A stretch of DNA of 64,000 nt, from contig NZ_JAFHKL010000006.1 of the NCBI RefSeq assembly GCF_016937655.1, positions 1-64,000 of the forward strand, read 5' to 3'. The notes beneath the pieces were generated by a model. The model had not been told where the DNA came from. It saw nothing but the letters and a program-made list of their open reading frames with translations, and did not search any database. Within the stretch, counting starts at the first letter, position 1. Every line of letters starts with the position of its first letter. The position numbers were made by a program, and so were the translations under genes. Shown piece by piece: positions 27,841 to 36,541 of the stretch. The DNA comes from Chromobacterium alkanivorans (GTDB taxonomy: Bacteria; Pseudomonadota; Gammaproteobacteria; Burkholderiales; Chromobacteriaceae).

Positions 27841-27871
27841 GCCCCGCGCGCCTTGGCCCGCGGGGCTTTTT
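27841..27871 (+). terminator. ahpC terminator
   Basis: GCCCCGCG/CGCGGGGC stem (27841-27848, 27859-27866) followed by TTTTT. Confidence 0.85.
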
Positions 27872-27950
27872 ATTGCGCGGCCCGCGCTGACTTGGCGCAT
27901 TGCTCGCTATAACTAACAATAAGTTACCAAGATAACGACAGGCCCGAGCC

Positions 27951-29153
27951 ATGCCTCTGCCGATCAGTCAGCTGGACAGCCTCACCATGCTGCATGCGAT
28001 GCGCTCCACCTACCTGTCCGTGCCGCACGCCTTATTGGGCGCGGCCCTGCTGATCGGACTGGAATGGGGGCGGACGCCGGTCGTCCCGTCCGTATTGTGG
28101 CTGGTGCTTCTCAGCCTGTTGTTGTTGTGGCAATGGGGCACCACCTGGCGCGCCTGTCGCTGCCCCGAGCACGACGACTGGCAGATCGCCGCGCTGTACC
28201 GGCGCTTTGCCGTGCAGATCGTCGCCGTGGGCGTGGGCTGGGGAGCCGCGGCCTGGATCCTGATGCCCGACGGCGATCTGACTTACAGCCTGATCGTGGT
28301 GCTGTGGGGCATCGCGGTCAGCGCGGTGCTGGGTGCGATGCTGTCGGCGCGCCGCGAACTGTTTTACGGCTTCGTCGGCCCGCTCTGGTGCTTGCTGCTG
28401 TTGCGCTTGTTTCTGTCGCCGGAGCCGGTGCTGCGCTGGGTGGGCGTTTCCGGCATCATCTATTGCCTGTCGCTGATGCAATTCACTTCCTTATTGCATC
28501 GCTTTGCGCTGGAGTCCATGGGGCAGCGCGCCGAAAACGCTAGCCTGATGCGGGAATTGACGCTGGAACAGACGCAGCTGGATAACTACAACGCGATGCT
28601 GGAGCAGAAAAACATGGAGCTGGACGGCGCGGTGGAGCGCATCAGCGAACTGGCCTCGCGCGACCCGCTGACCGGCGTGCTCAATATGCGCACCCTGATG
28701 CGGGAAATGGAGCGCCTGCTGGAGCTCTCGGAAACCCAGGGCTCGCCTTTCGCCATCGCCATCATCGATCTGGACCATTTCAAGCGCGTCAACGACAGCT
28801 GCGGCCATGCGCGCGGCGACGAGGTGTTGCAGCAGCTGTGCGAGCTGGCGCAGCAGGCCTTGGCGGACGGCGAACTGTTCGGCCGTTACGGCGGCGAGGA
28901 ATTCCTGCTGCTGGCCCCGGCCTGCAGCGGCGCCGAGCTGAGCCGGCGCATGGAGGCGCTGCGCGACAAGGTGGGCGGCTGGGACTGGCGGCGGCTGACC
29001 GGCGACCTGCCGGTGACCCTGTCCTGCGGCGTGGCCGCCTGGCGGCCGGGCGTCGACCCGCTGGGCCTGCTGCAGCAGGCGGACAAGGCGCTGTATCAAG
29101 CCAAGGCGCTGGGGCGCGACCGCGTCTGCCTGGCGAGAGAGGCCGCGGCGTGA
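27951..29153 (+). CDS. Membrane diguanylate cyclase (GGDEF) 1
   Basis: 400 residues. Five or six hydrophobic segments fill residues 20-180, then a coiled coil (LTLEQTQLDNYNAMLEQKNM) leads to a GGDEF domain: DPLTGVLNMRTL, IIDLDHFKRVND and the active GGEEF at about 314-318. It should make cyclic di-GMP. The inhibitory RxxD site is absent (DGELFGRYGGEEF). It overlaps or abuts a second GGDEF gene of similar design, which suggests a duplicated sensor pair. Confidence 0.9.
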   Translation: MPLPISQLDSLTMLHAMRSTYLSVPHALLGAALLIGLEWGRTPVVPSVLWLVLLSLLLLWQWGTTWRACRCPEHDDWQIAALYRRFAVQIVAVGVGWGAAAWILMPDGDLTYSLIVVLWGIAVSAVLGAMLSARRELFYGFVGPLWCLLLLRLFLSPEPVLRWVGVSGIIYCLSLMQFTSLLHRFALESMGQRAENASLMRELTLEQTQLDNYNAMLEQKNMELDGAVERISELASRDPLTGVLNMRTLMREMERLLELSETQGSPFAIAIIDLDHFKRVNDSCGHARGDEVLQQLCELAQQALADGELFGRYGGEEFLLLAPACSGAELSRRMEALRDKVGGWDWRRLTGDLPVTLSCGVAAWRPGVDPLGLLQQADKALYQAKALGRDRVCLAREAAA

Positions 29154-30382
29154 GGCGGAGACTGGGCATTCTGATGCCATTTCCCTGGCAGGCCGCGCAT
29201 CCGGAGCTGGAGGCGGAACTGGTGCGCCAGTTTGTCTCCATGCTCAAACTCTCGATTCTGCAATCCTTCATCGCGATACCCCTGTTCGGCCTGCTGATGC
29301 TCGGGCACGCGCCCGCCTGGCGCATCCTGTGTTGGGTGGGCATCTTTCTGCTGATGCAATTGCTGTTCGCGCGGCTGGTCTACCGGTTTCACTGCCACGC
29401 GCATAGCCAGGACCAGGTGTTCCGGCATTACCAGGTCCTGCGGGAGCTGATGCTGTTCAGCGCGCTGGTGTGGAGCATGATGATGTGGTTCATGTTCCCG
29501 CAGATGGAGGGGCCCTACCGCATCGTGGTGGTGCTGTGGCTGGCCGGCGGTTTCGCCGCGGTGTGTCTGCTGCAAGCGCCGTGCCGCGATCTGCACCTGA
29601 CGTTTTTCGTCGGTTACTGGGCGTATCCGCTGTACCGTTTCCATTCCGAGGGCACTTTGCTGTACAGCGCCTTGCTGGTGGGCGCGGTGATTTTCATCCT
29701 GGTGCAGTGGGAGTTCCTGTCCAGCTTCAATCCGCTGCTGCGCGACACCGTCAGGCTGCGCGAGCGCAATGCGGTGGTGCTGCGCCGGCTGCAGGAGCTG
29801 TACGCGGAAAGCGCGGCCAAGCGGGAGCTGCTGGAGCAGCGCAGGCAGATGCTGGAACAGGCGGCGGAACAGATGCGCTTGCTGGCGGATTCCGATGTGT
29901 TGACCGGCTGTCTGAACCAGCGGGCCTTGCGTTGCCGGATGGCGGAGCTGGACCAGTCGGACGCCGCGGTCTGGAGCCTGGCGATGCTGGATCTGGACGA
30001 ATTCAAGCAGGTGAACGACCGCTTCGGCCATTTGGCGGGAGACCAGGTGCTGCAGCAGGCGGCGCAGCACATCGCATCCTGTCTGGAGGGCTGGATGACG
30101 CTGGCGCGTTACGGCGGCGAGGAGTTCGTGGTGCTGGCGCCCGGCTTGGCGCCGGAGCGGCTGGCGGAGAGAATGGAGGCGGTCAGGCTGCGCCTGGCCC
30201 AGGCCCAGCTGGACGGCTTGCCGGACGGTTACGCGCAGACGGTGTCCATAGGCGTGGCGGGCCAGCCGCCGCTGAACGGCAGTCAGCAAGCCTTGCTGCA
30301 GGCGGACGCCGCCTTGTACCGGGCCAAGGCGTCCGGCCGCAACCGGGTGTGCGTGTGGGATGCGGAGCCGGAGCGGGACTAG
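29150..30382 (+). CDS. Membrane diguanylate cyclase (GGDEF) 2
   Basis: About 410 residues. The GTG at 29150 overlaps the previous stop (GTGA) and has GAGAGG 7 nt upstream; an ATG at 29174 (MPFPWQAAHPELE) is an alternative. About six membrane segments are followed by a coiled coil (ESAAKRELLEQRRQMLEQAA) and a GGDEF domain: DSDVLTGCLNQRAL, MLDLDEFKQVND, active GGEEF near residue 322. No RxxD I-site. The topology mirrors its neighbour but sequence identity outside GGDEF is low, so sensing probably differs. Its TAG stop falls in the degenerate element at 30379-30525. Confidence 0.88.
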   Translation: MRRRLGILMPFPWQAAHPELEAELVRQFVSMLKLSILQSFIAIPLFGLLMLGHAPAWRILCWVGIFLLMQLLFARLVYRFHCHAHSQDQVFRHYQVLRELMLFSALVWSMMMWFMFPQMEGPYRIVVVLWLAGGFAAVCLLQAPCRDLHLTFFVGYWAYPLYRFHSEGTLLYSALLVGAVIFILVQWEFLSSFNPLLRDTVRLRERNAVVLRRLQELYAESAAKRELLEQRRQMLEQAAEQMRLLADSDVLTGCLNQRALRCRMAELDQSDAAVWSLAMLDLDEFKQVNDRFGHLAGDQVLQQAAQHIASCLEGWMTLARYGGEEFVVLAPGLAPERLAERMEAVRLRLAQAQLDGLPDGYAQTVSIGVAGQPPLNGSQQALLQADAALYRAKASGRNRVCVWDAEPERD

Positions 30383-30525
30383 GCCAGCCTGCCCAAAGCC
30401 TGCCGCGCTTGCCGAGAGGCGGCGCGGCGAGCGCGGTCCGAACGGTCCACGACGCGCGCATTCCGCTTCCTCAGCCGTTTTCGCCCTGGCTCGCCTTGGC
30501 CGGCGCGGCTTTGAACCGGCTCTGC
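30379..30525 (-). repeat. Degenerate copy of the dispersed element, partly coding
   Basis: Aligned to the copy at 15889-16038, blocks such as CATTCCGCTTCCTCAGCCGT, TTTCGCCCTGGCTCGCCTTG and TTTGAACCGGCTCTG are still recognisable; the left end reads CTAGGCCAGCCTGCCCAAAG versus CTTAGAAGCTGTTCAAAG. The left end holds the stop of the preceding cyclase gene. The right third is translated as the C terminus of the reverse MFS gene. Confidence 0.65.
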
Positions 30526-31766
30526 GGCGCCGGCTCGGATTGGCGGGCGAGCATGAGGCGCAGCGCCGGCTGCTGGATCAGCGCCGACAGGCAGACGGCG
30601 GCGGCGCACATCCACCACAGCGCGACGCCGCCCACCGCGCCGTAGAGCCAGGTGCCCAAGGCCGGAGCGAACAGGGTGCGGCCCTGCCACACCGCGTTGT
30701 ACAGCCCCAGATAGCGGCCGCGCAGCCGGCCTTCCGAGCGGTGCATCACCAGCATGGTGTAACAGGGCGACACCAACAGCTCGCCCAGCGTCAGCGTCGT
30801 CATCATCAGCAGCGCCCACAGCGGGCCCTGGCCCAGCGTCAGCCACAGGAAGGAGACGCCGGTCAGCAGCACGCCGGCCTGGGTGCTGGCCAGCAAGCCC
30901 CAGTCCAGAATGCGGTGGCTGATCGGAATCTGCAGCGCCACCACCATCAGCCCGTTCAGCGTGAACAGATAGCCCATCCATTGCGGGCCCAGTTGATAAT
31001 GCTCGCGCAGGAACAGTCCCAGCGTCACATAGATCTGGTCGAATACCGCGGTCATCAGCGTCAGGGCAAGCAACATGCGCAGAAAGGGAAGGTCGCGCCA
31101 GGGACCGATCAGCGCTTCGGCGCCGGTTTCGGCGGTTTCGAGCGCAGCCGGAGGGACGGGTGCCGAGTCGTTGCGGCGGTAGGCCCAGGCCAGCCACAGC
31201 GCCGCGCTCAGCGTGGCGGCGGCGTTGGCGGCGTAAACCCAGTCGTAGCCGATGGCGGCCAATGAGCCGCTGAGCAGGCCGGCGCCGGCGACGCCCAGAT
31301 TGAAGGCCACCCGCAGCATGCCCTGGGCCACCGCGCGCTGCCGAGGCAGACAGGGCTCCAGCGCCAGCCGCAGATTGACCGGGCGGAAAGCGCCGTCGGC
31401 GAAGCCGGAGACCAGCAGCACCGGCACGAACAGCCAGAGCGGGATCGCCAGCGCCAGCAACAGCAGGCACAGGCCGGAGGCGCTCAGGAACAGCGTGGCC
31501 AGCTTGCGGCCGTCGAAGCGGTCGGACAGCGCGCCGCCGTTGAGGGACCCCAGCAGCGCGCCGGCGCCGTAGGCCGCCATCATCAGGCCGATCTGCGCAT
31601 AGCCCAGCTGGTAGTTCTCGCGCAGATAAAGCGGCAGGAAGAGTTTGGAGATGCCGCCGATATTGTTGATCAGGCTGCACAACACCTGGATGTAGACCGT
31701 GGCGGGCAGGCCGCGATAGGGAGACAGCAGGCGTTTCAGCCAGGGGGCGGGGGGCGGGCGGCTCAT
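30471..31766 (-). CDS. MFS transporter (12-TM)
   Basis: 431 residues with twelve predicted helices in two halves, starting near LLSPYRGLPATVYIQVLCSL. The MFS loop motif appears as GSLNGGALSDRFDGRKLATL (G-x3-D-R-x-G-R-like) after TM2. The substrate is unknown; the pattern fits drug or metabolite efflux permeases. The last residues (QSRFKAAPAKASQGENG) are encoded by the degenerate element at 30379-30525, so the native stop was probably lost there. Confidence 0.85.
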   Translation of the reverse strand: MSRPPPAPWLKRLLSPYRGLPATVYIQVLCSLINNIGGISKLFLPLYLRENYQLGYAQIGLMMAAYGAGALLGSLNGGALSDRFDGRKLATLFLSASGLCLLLLALAIPLWLFVPVLLVSGFADGAFRPVNLRLALEPCLPRQRAVAQGMLRVAFNLGVAGAGLLSGSLAAIGYDWVYAANAAATLSAALWLAWAYRRNDSAPVPPAALETAETGAEALIGPWRDLPFLRMLLALTLMTAVFDQIYVTLGLFLREHYQLGPQWMGYLFTLNGLMVVALQIPISHRILDWGLLASTQAGVLLTGVSFLWLTLGQGPLWALLMMTTLTLGELLVSPCYTMLVMHRSEGRLRGRYLGLYNAVWQGRTLFAPALGTWLYGAVGGVALWWMCAAAVCLSALIQQPALRLMLARQSEPAPQSRFKAAPAKASQGENG

Positions 31767-31883
31767 AAGAATCCAGGATATGATTATGCTTTTGACTTAT
31801 CTTGCTGCGTTGCAGCGAAGAAAGTCAACTCCGTGAATATCCTGGGCGAGCCGGAAGCCGCCGCGCGGCGCGCGCGCGGGTTT

Positions 31884-32483
31884 TCAGCGCAGCGGCAGCT
31901 TGGCCTTGACCGTGCGCATCATCGCGGGCTGGGCGGCGGCCACCGGGTGCAGCCCGTCCGGCTGGAATTGGGACAGATCGGCCTCGAAGCCGGCCACCAG
32001 CAGCGGCACGAAGGGCAGGCGTTCGCGCTTGGCCAGGTCGGCGTAGGCTTTGCGGAACTCGGCGCCGTATTGCGGGCCATAGTTCGGAGGCAGGGCCATG
32101 CCCACCAGCACCACCTTGGCCTTGCTTTGTTTGGCCAAGGCGATCATCTTGGACAGGTTGCCGCGCATCTGCGCCAACGGCAGGCCGCGCAGGCCGTCGT
32201 TGGCGCCCAGTTCCAGCACCACGATGTCCGGGCGATGGCGCGCCAGCGCGTCCGGCAGCCTGGCCAGGCCGCCGTCGGTGGTTTCTCCGGAGACGCTGGC
32301 ATTGACGATGCGGTGCTTCGCCCCCATCTCCTTGGCGAGCAGGCTGACCCAGCCCTGGCCGGGAGACAGGCCGTAGCCGGCGGACAGACTGTCGCCGAAC
32401 ACCAGTATCGTCGCGGCGGACGCCGGCAGCATCAGCAGGCACAGGCCGGCGGAAAGTAGAACTTTGCTTAGTATCGAGCGCAT
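31884..32483 (-). CDS. tesA: TesA-type SGNH esterase/lysophospholipase
   Basis: 199 residues from the ATG at 32483 (a TTG at 32495 is a poorer choice). A signal peptide (LSAGLCLLMLPASAA) precedes the SGNH blocks: GDSLSAGYG with the catalytic Ser, SGETTDGG with Gly, LGANDG with Asn, and FQPDGLHPV with the Asp-His pair. TesA is a periplasmic multifunctional thioesterase/arylesterase/lysophospholipase. It is divergent from ybbA-ybbP as in E. coli, here with only 2 bases between the start codons. Confidence 0.92.
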   Translation of the reverse strand: MRSILSKVLLSAGLCLLMLPASAATILVFGDSLSAGYGLSPGQGWVSLLAKEMGAKHRIVNASVSGETTDGGLARLPDALARHRPDIVVLELGANDGLRGLPLAQMRGNLSKMIALAKQSKAKVVLVGMALPPNYGPQYGAEFRKAYADLAKRERLPFVPLLVAGFEADLSQFQPDGLHPVAAAQPAMMRTVKAKLPLR

Positions 32484-32485
32484 AA

Positions 32486-33178
32486 ATGAATCCAATTGAA
32501 ACCCAGGCGGTGTTGGCGGCCAGCGAGCTGGCCAAGCAGGTGCATTTCCACGGCGAGCCGCTGAACATCCTGCGCAGCGCCACGCTGACCCTGTATCCGG
32601 GCGAGAGCGTGGCCATCGTCGGCGCCTCCGGCTCCGGCAAGTCTACCCTGTTGTCCCTGTTGGCGGGGCTGGACCATCCGTCCGGCGGCGAGGTGTCCTT
32701 GTTCGGCCAAGCCTTGTCCGGCTTGAGCGAAGACGCGCGCGCGCTGCTGCGCAGAGACAAGGTGGGGTTCGTGTTCCAGAATTTCCAGCTGATGCCGCAA
32801 CTGACCGCGCTGGAAAACGTGATGCTGCCGCTGGAGCTGGCCGGCCGCGCCGACGCGCGCGAAGCGGCGCGCCAGATGCTGGACCGCGTCGGCCTCAGCC
32901 ACAGGCTGGGCCATTACCCGCGTCATCTTTCCGGCGGCGAGCAGCAACGGGTGGCCCTGGCGCGCGCCTTCGTCATTCATCCCGGCCTGCTGTTCGCCGA
33001 CGAGCCCACCGGCAATCTGGACCCGCACAGCGGCCGGCAGATCATCGACCTGCTGTTCCAGCTCAATGCCGAGCAGGGCACCGCCCTGGTGCTGGTCACC
33101 CACGACACCGAACTGGCCAGCCGTTGCGACGCCATCTACCGGCTGGTGGAAGGCAAGCTCAACGGAGCGCGCTCATGA
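32486..33178 (+). CDS. ybbA: YbbA-type ABC transporter ATP-binding protein
   Basis: 230 residues. Walker A GASGSGKSTLLS, Q-loop VFQNFQLMP, signature LSGGEQQRVALARAF, Walker B LLFADEPTGNLD and H-loop LVTHD. It is of the MacB/LolD-like class, and pairs with the FtsX-like permease that follows with an ATGA overlap. In E. coli ybbA-ybbP is divergent from tesA, exactly as here. The role is not established; export or mechanotransmission at the envelope is inferred from the class. The SD before 32486 is weak and lies within tesA. Confidence 0.9.
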   Translation: MNPIETQAVLAASELAKQVHFHGEPLNILRSATLTLYPGESVAIVGASGSGKSTLLSLLAGLDHPSGGEVSLFGQALSGLSEDARALLRRDKVGFVFQNFQLMPQLTALENVMLPLELAGRADAREAARQMLDRVGLSHRLGHYPRHLSGGEQQRVALARAFVIHPGLLFADEPTGNLDPHSGRQIIDLLFQLNAEQGTALVLVTHDTELASRCDAIYRLVEGKLNGARS

Positions 33179-35667
33179 CGCTGGCCGGCCGCTTGACCCT
33201 GGTGTTCCGCTTCATCCGCCGCGAACTGGTGTCCGGCGAGCTGACCATCCTGGCGCTGGCCCTGGTGGTGGCGGTGATGGCGATGAGCAGCGTGGCCTTT
33301 TTCTCAGACCGCGTGGAGCGCGCGCTGACCACCCAGGCCACCCAGCTGCTGGCCGCCGATCTGGTGCTCAACGGCAATCAGCCGGCGCCGGAGTCCATCC
33401 GCCGCGAGGCGGAAAAGCGCGGCCTGCGGCTGGCCGACAACATCAGCTTTCCCTCCATGGTGTTTTCCGACGGCCAGGCGGCCTTGGCCACGTATAAATC
33501 GGTCAGCGACAACTATCCCTTGCGCGGCGAAGTCAGCGTGCGGCTGGCCGACGGCCGGATCGAAACCGGCAGCCTGCGGCCGGCCGCGGGCACCGCCTGG
33601 GCCGACGCCAGACTGATGCGGCGGCTGAAGCTGAAGCTGGGCGACACCCTGGGCGTGGGCGGCGCGCAGCTGCGGCTGGCCGGCGAAATCGTCCGCGAAC
33701 CGGACGGCGCGATGGATTTGTACAACTTCGTGCCGCGGCTGATGTTCAACCGCGCCGACCTGGCCGCCACCGGCCTGATTCAGGAAGGCAGCCGCGCGCG
33801 CTGGCGGCTGATGTTCGCCGGAGACGACCGCGGCGTCGCCGATTTCCGCCAGTGGCTGGAAAAGGCCAAGCCCAAGGACGCGCGGCTGGAAAACGTGGAG
33901 GAGGCCAGGCCGGAAGTGCGCACCGCGCTGGAGCGCGCGCGGCGTTTTCTGGGCCTGACCGCGATGCTGACCGTGGCGCTGGCGGCGTCGGTGGTGGCGC
34001 TGGTGGTGCGGCGTTATCTGGCGCGCCATTGGCAGCAGGTGGCGGTGCTGCGCTGCCTGGGCCTGACCGCGGGCGAGGTGTGGGGGCTGTTCGTCAGCCT
34101 GTTCCTCTTGCTGGGCCTGCTGGCCGGCGCGCTGGGCACCGCCGGCGGCTTCGGCGTGCAGCTGGCCTTGATGCGGCTGGCCAGCGGCTATGTCGGTGAA
34201 ATCCTGCCCGATCCGGGCTGGCTGACCTGGCTGGTGGGCCCGCTGGCCTCGCTGGTGCTGCTGGCCGGTCTGGCGCTGCCGCCCTTGATGGGCATACGCG
34301 ACGTGCCGCCGGCGGCGGTGCTGCGCGATGAATTGACGCCGACGCGCCAGGGCGTGCTGGCGCCCTTGCTGGCCCTGGTGGCGCTGCTGGGCCTGGCCGC
34401 CTGGCAGGTGGGCGACCTGGCGGTGGCCGGCTGGCTGCTGGCCGGCATGCTGGGCTTCTTCGCCGCGGTGGGCGCGCTGGCGCTGGGCGTGGTCCATCTG
34501 ATGCGGCGGCTGCCGCGCGGACGCCGGGTGGGCTGGCGCTTCGGCATCGCCAATATCGCGCGCCGCCACTGGCTGGCGGTGATACAGATCGTGTCCTTGT
34601 CGGTGGGCCTGATGGCCTTGCTGACGCTCACCATCGTCCGCGACGACCTGATCGGCGCCTGGCAGCGCAGCGTGCCGGCGGACGCGCCGAACAAATTCGT
34701 CATCAATATCCAGCGCCATCAGCTCGACGGCGTGCGCAACGCCTTCGCCGCGGAGGGACGCGCGGCGCCGGAACTGGCGCCCATGGTGCGGGCGCGGCTG
34801 ATCGCGATCAACGAGCATCCGGTGCGGCCGTCCGCGTATGAAGACGAGCGCGCGCGGCGGCTGGCCGAGCGCGAATTCAATCTGTCCTGGCGCGACGAGT
34901 TGCCGCCGGGCAACAAGCTGACCGCGGGCCAATGGTGGCAGCCCCAGAAACGGATTCCGCCGCAGTTCTCGGTGGAGCGCGGGCTGGCCGACACCCTGGG
35001 CATCAAGCTGGGTGACATGTTGGCTTTCGACCTGGCCGGCACCACTTACCGCGCCAAGGTCACCAGCCTGCGCGAAGTGCCGTGGGACAGTTTCCGCGTC
35101 AATTTCTTCGTGATCGGCACGCCCGGCCAGTTCAGCCAGCAGCCGGCCAGCTGGATCACCAGCTTCCGGCTGGAGGCGGTGGACGAGGACTTCGTCAATC
35201 GCCTGGTGGGCGAGTTTCCCAATCTGACCGTGATCGACGTCGGGGCGATTCTGACCGAGGTGCGGGCGATGATGGACAAGCTGTCGCGCGGCATCGAGGC
35301 CATGTTCGGCCTGGCGCTGGCCGCCGGCGTGCTGGTGTTGTGGGCGTCGCTGGCGGCCACCCGCGACGAGCGGCTGTTCGATGTCGGCCTGATGCGGGCG
35401 CTGGGGGCGTCGCGGCGACAGGTGCGCAGCGTGGTGCTGGCGGAGCTGGCCTGGCTGGGCGCGTTTTCCGGTTTATTGGCGGCGTTGGGCGCGATGGGCA
35501 TCGGCGCTTTGGCTTCGGTCAAATTGTTCAATCTGCCCTTGGTGTTCAATCCCTGGCTGTTGCCCGCCGGCGTCGTCAGCGGCGCGCTGGTAGTGGTGGT
35601 GGCCGGTTGGCCGTTGGTGGGGCGAGTGACCCGGACATCGCCGATGGCGGTGTTGCGGGCGATCTGA
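33175..35667 (+). CDS. ybbP: YbbP-type FtsX-like permease
   Basis: 830 residues from the ATG overlapping the ybbA stop. TM1 (LTILALALVVAVMAMSSVAF) precedes a MacB-like periplasmic domain. Hydrophobic clusters follow around residues 255-460 and 475-495, then a second periplasmic region and a C-terminal FtsX block (LRAMMDKLSRGIEAMFGLAL onward). The size and double FtsX layout match YbbP. It forms the membrane half of the YbbA ABC complex. The 52 bases to the next gene hold no obvious terminator. Confidence 0.9.
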   Translation: MTLAGRLTLVFRFIRRELVSGELTILALALVVAVMAMSSVAFFSDRVERALTTQATQLLAADLVLNGNQPAPESIRREAEKRGLRLADNISFPSMVFSDGQAALATYKSVSDNYPLRGEVSVRLADGRIETGSLRPAAGTAWADARLMRRLKLKLGDTLGVGGAQLRLAGEIVREPDGAMDLYNFVPRLMFNRADLAATGLIQEGSRARWRLMFAGDDRGVADFRQWLEKAKPKDARLENVEEARPEVRTALERARRFLGLTAMLTVALAASVVALVVRRYLARHWQQVAVLRCLGLTAGEVWGLFVSLFLLLGLLAGALGTAGGFGVQLALMRLASGYVGEILPDPGWLTWLVGPLASLVLLAGLALPPLMGIRDVPPAAVLRDELTPTRQGVLAPLLALVALLGLAAWQVGDLAVAGWLLAGMLGFFAAVGALALGVVHLMRRLPRGRRVGWRFGIANIARRHWLAVIQIVSLSVGLMALLTLTIVRDDLIGAWQRSVPADAPNKFVINIQRHQLDGVRNAFAAEGRAAPELAPMVRARLIAINEHPVRPSAYEDERARRLAEREFNLSWRDELPPGNKLTAGQWWQPQKRIPPQFSVERGLADTLGIKLGDMLAFDLAGTTYRAKVTSLREVPWDSFRVNFFVIGTPGQFSQQPASWITSFRLEAVDEDFVNRLVGEFPNLTVIDVGAILTEVRAMMDKLSRGIEAMFGLALAAGVLVLWASLAATRDERLFDVGLMRALGASRRQVRSVVLAELAWLGAFSGLLAALGAMGIGALASVKLFNLPLVFNPWLLPAGVVSGALVVVVAGWPLVGRVTRTSPMAVLRAI

Positions 35668-35719
35668 GTTTGGTGGTCAAAGCTGAGAGTCAAGCGGGAG
35701 CAGACCCGCAAGGAGACGC

Positions 35720-36247
35720 ATGATGGATGCGATAGTACAGGCGGCAATGGCCAAGTGGCCGAACGTGCCCGCCGTGTTTGGCTGGCTGCGGCTGGACGCG
35801 CGCGGCCAGTGGTGGATCAAGGACGAACGCCTGCAGCACGAGGCGATGATCGAGTTCTTCGGCCGCAACTACAGCCGCGACGGGCTGGGGCGCTGTTATG
35901 TGCAGAACGGGCCGCAGAAAGTCTATGTGACGCTGGACGCCGCGCCGCTGGTGGCGCGGCGTACCCCGTCGGGCTGGAGCACGCTGCCCTACGACGACGA
36001 CGTGCCGGCGCGTTCCGCCTGGCTGACGCCGGAGGGCATGCTGTTGATCGAGATCGGCGGCGAGCTGGCGGCGGTGGACGACCGCGACCTGGCCGCGGTG
36101 CTGGACGAAGGGGCGCCGGGCTGGGACGGCGACATGGCTACGCTGCCGGACCGGCTGGCCTTGGGCAAGGCCGCGATTCCGCTGGGCAAGGAGAGCCTGC
36201 CGGATTTGTGGCTGCGCTACGGCATCGTCGGCCGCCCCAAGGGCTGA
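35720..36247 (+). CDS. Conserved hypothetical protein
   Basis: 175 residues, soluble, without signal peptide or membrane segment: MDAIVQAAMAKWPNVPAVFG, LRLDARGQWWIKDERLQHEA, then an acidic and aromatic-rich body ending LPDLWLRYGIVGRPKG. I do not recognise a characterised family; it looks like a conserved beta-proteobacterial protein of unknown function. AGGAG at 35711 suits the second ATG (35723, 7 nt) better than the first (35720). A strong terminator follows. Confidence 0.75.
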   Translation: MMDAIVQAAMAKWPNVPAVFGWLRLDARGQWWIKDERLQHEAMIEFFGRNYSRDGLGRCYVQNGPQKVYVTLDAAPLVARRTPSGWSTLPYDDDVPARSAWLTPEGMLLIEIGGELAAVDDRDLAAVLDEGAPGWDGDMATLPDRLALGKAAIPLGKESLPDLWLRYGIVGRPKG

Positions 36248-36260
36248 GCCGCTCCGCCGT

Positions 36261-36296
36261 CAAACAAAACCCCGGGCAAGCCCGGGGTTTTGTTTG
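36261..36296 (+). terminator. Strong terminator, 17-bp perfect stem
   Basis: CAAACAAAACCCCGGGC pairs perfectly with GCCCGGGGTTTTGTTTG around an AA loop. The hairpin itself contains A4 and T4 tracts, so it can act on both strands. Confidence 0.92.
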
Positions 36297-36315
36297 GTCC
36301 GCGCGCGGCGGGGCT

Positions 36316-36399
36316 TGGAGCCCGTTCAAAATCTGCTGAGCGTCGGCCGCAACGCCTGGTCTCGTTCCAGCTCGCGAGACTTTGAACAGGTTCTTAGAA
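36316..36399 (-). repeat. Dispersed element, short form, degenerate, inverted
   Basis: CCCGTTCAAAATCTGCTGAG at the left and CTCGCGAGACTTTGAACAGG followed by TTCTTAGAA at the right match the reverse complement of the short element at 8791-8889, with internal loss. It shares TTCTTAGAA with the next copy. Confidence 0.7.
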
Positions 36400-36541
36400 C
36401 GTGTTTACGATCTCGCGAGCAAGAGCGAGGCAAGGCGAAAACGACCGAAAAAGCGGAATGTACGGTTGGTACATGAGCATTTTGAGGGTGTTTTCAACGC
36501 TGTATCGCCGAAGCGCAGCAGATCGTAAACAGGTTCTTAGA
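36391..36541 (+). repeat. Dispersed element, long form, arm type B; supplies an MFS stop codon
   Basis: A 151-bp element with arms GTTTACGATCTCGCGAG and CAGATCGTAAACAGGTTCTT and the ATGTAC...GTACAT palindrome inside. It is nearly identical in plan and length to 8882-9032. The stop of the reverse MFS gene (36537-36539) lies in its right end. Confidence 0.88.
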
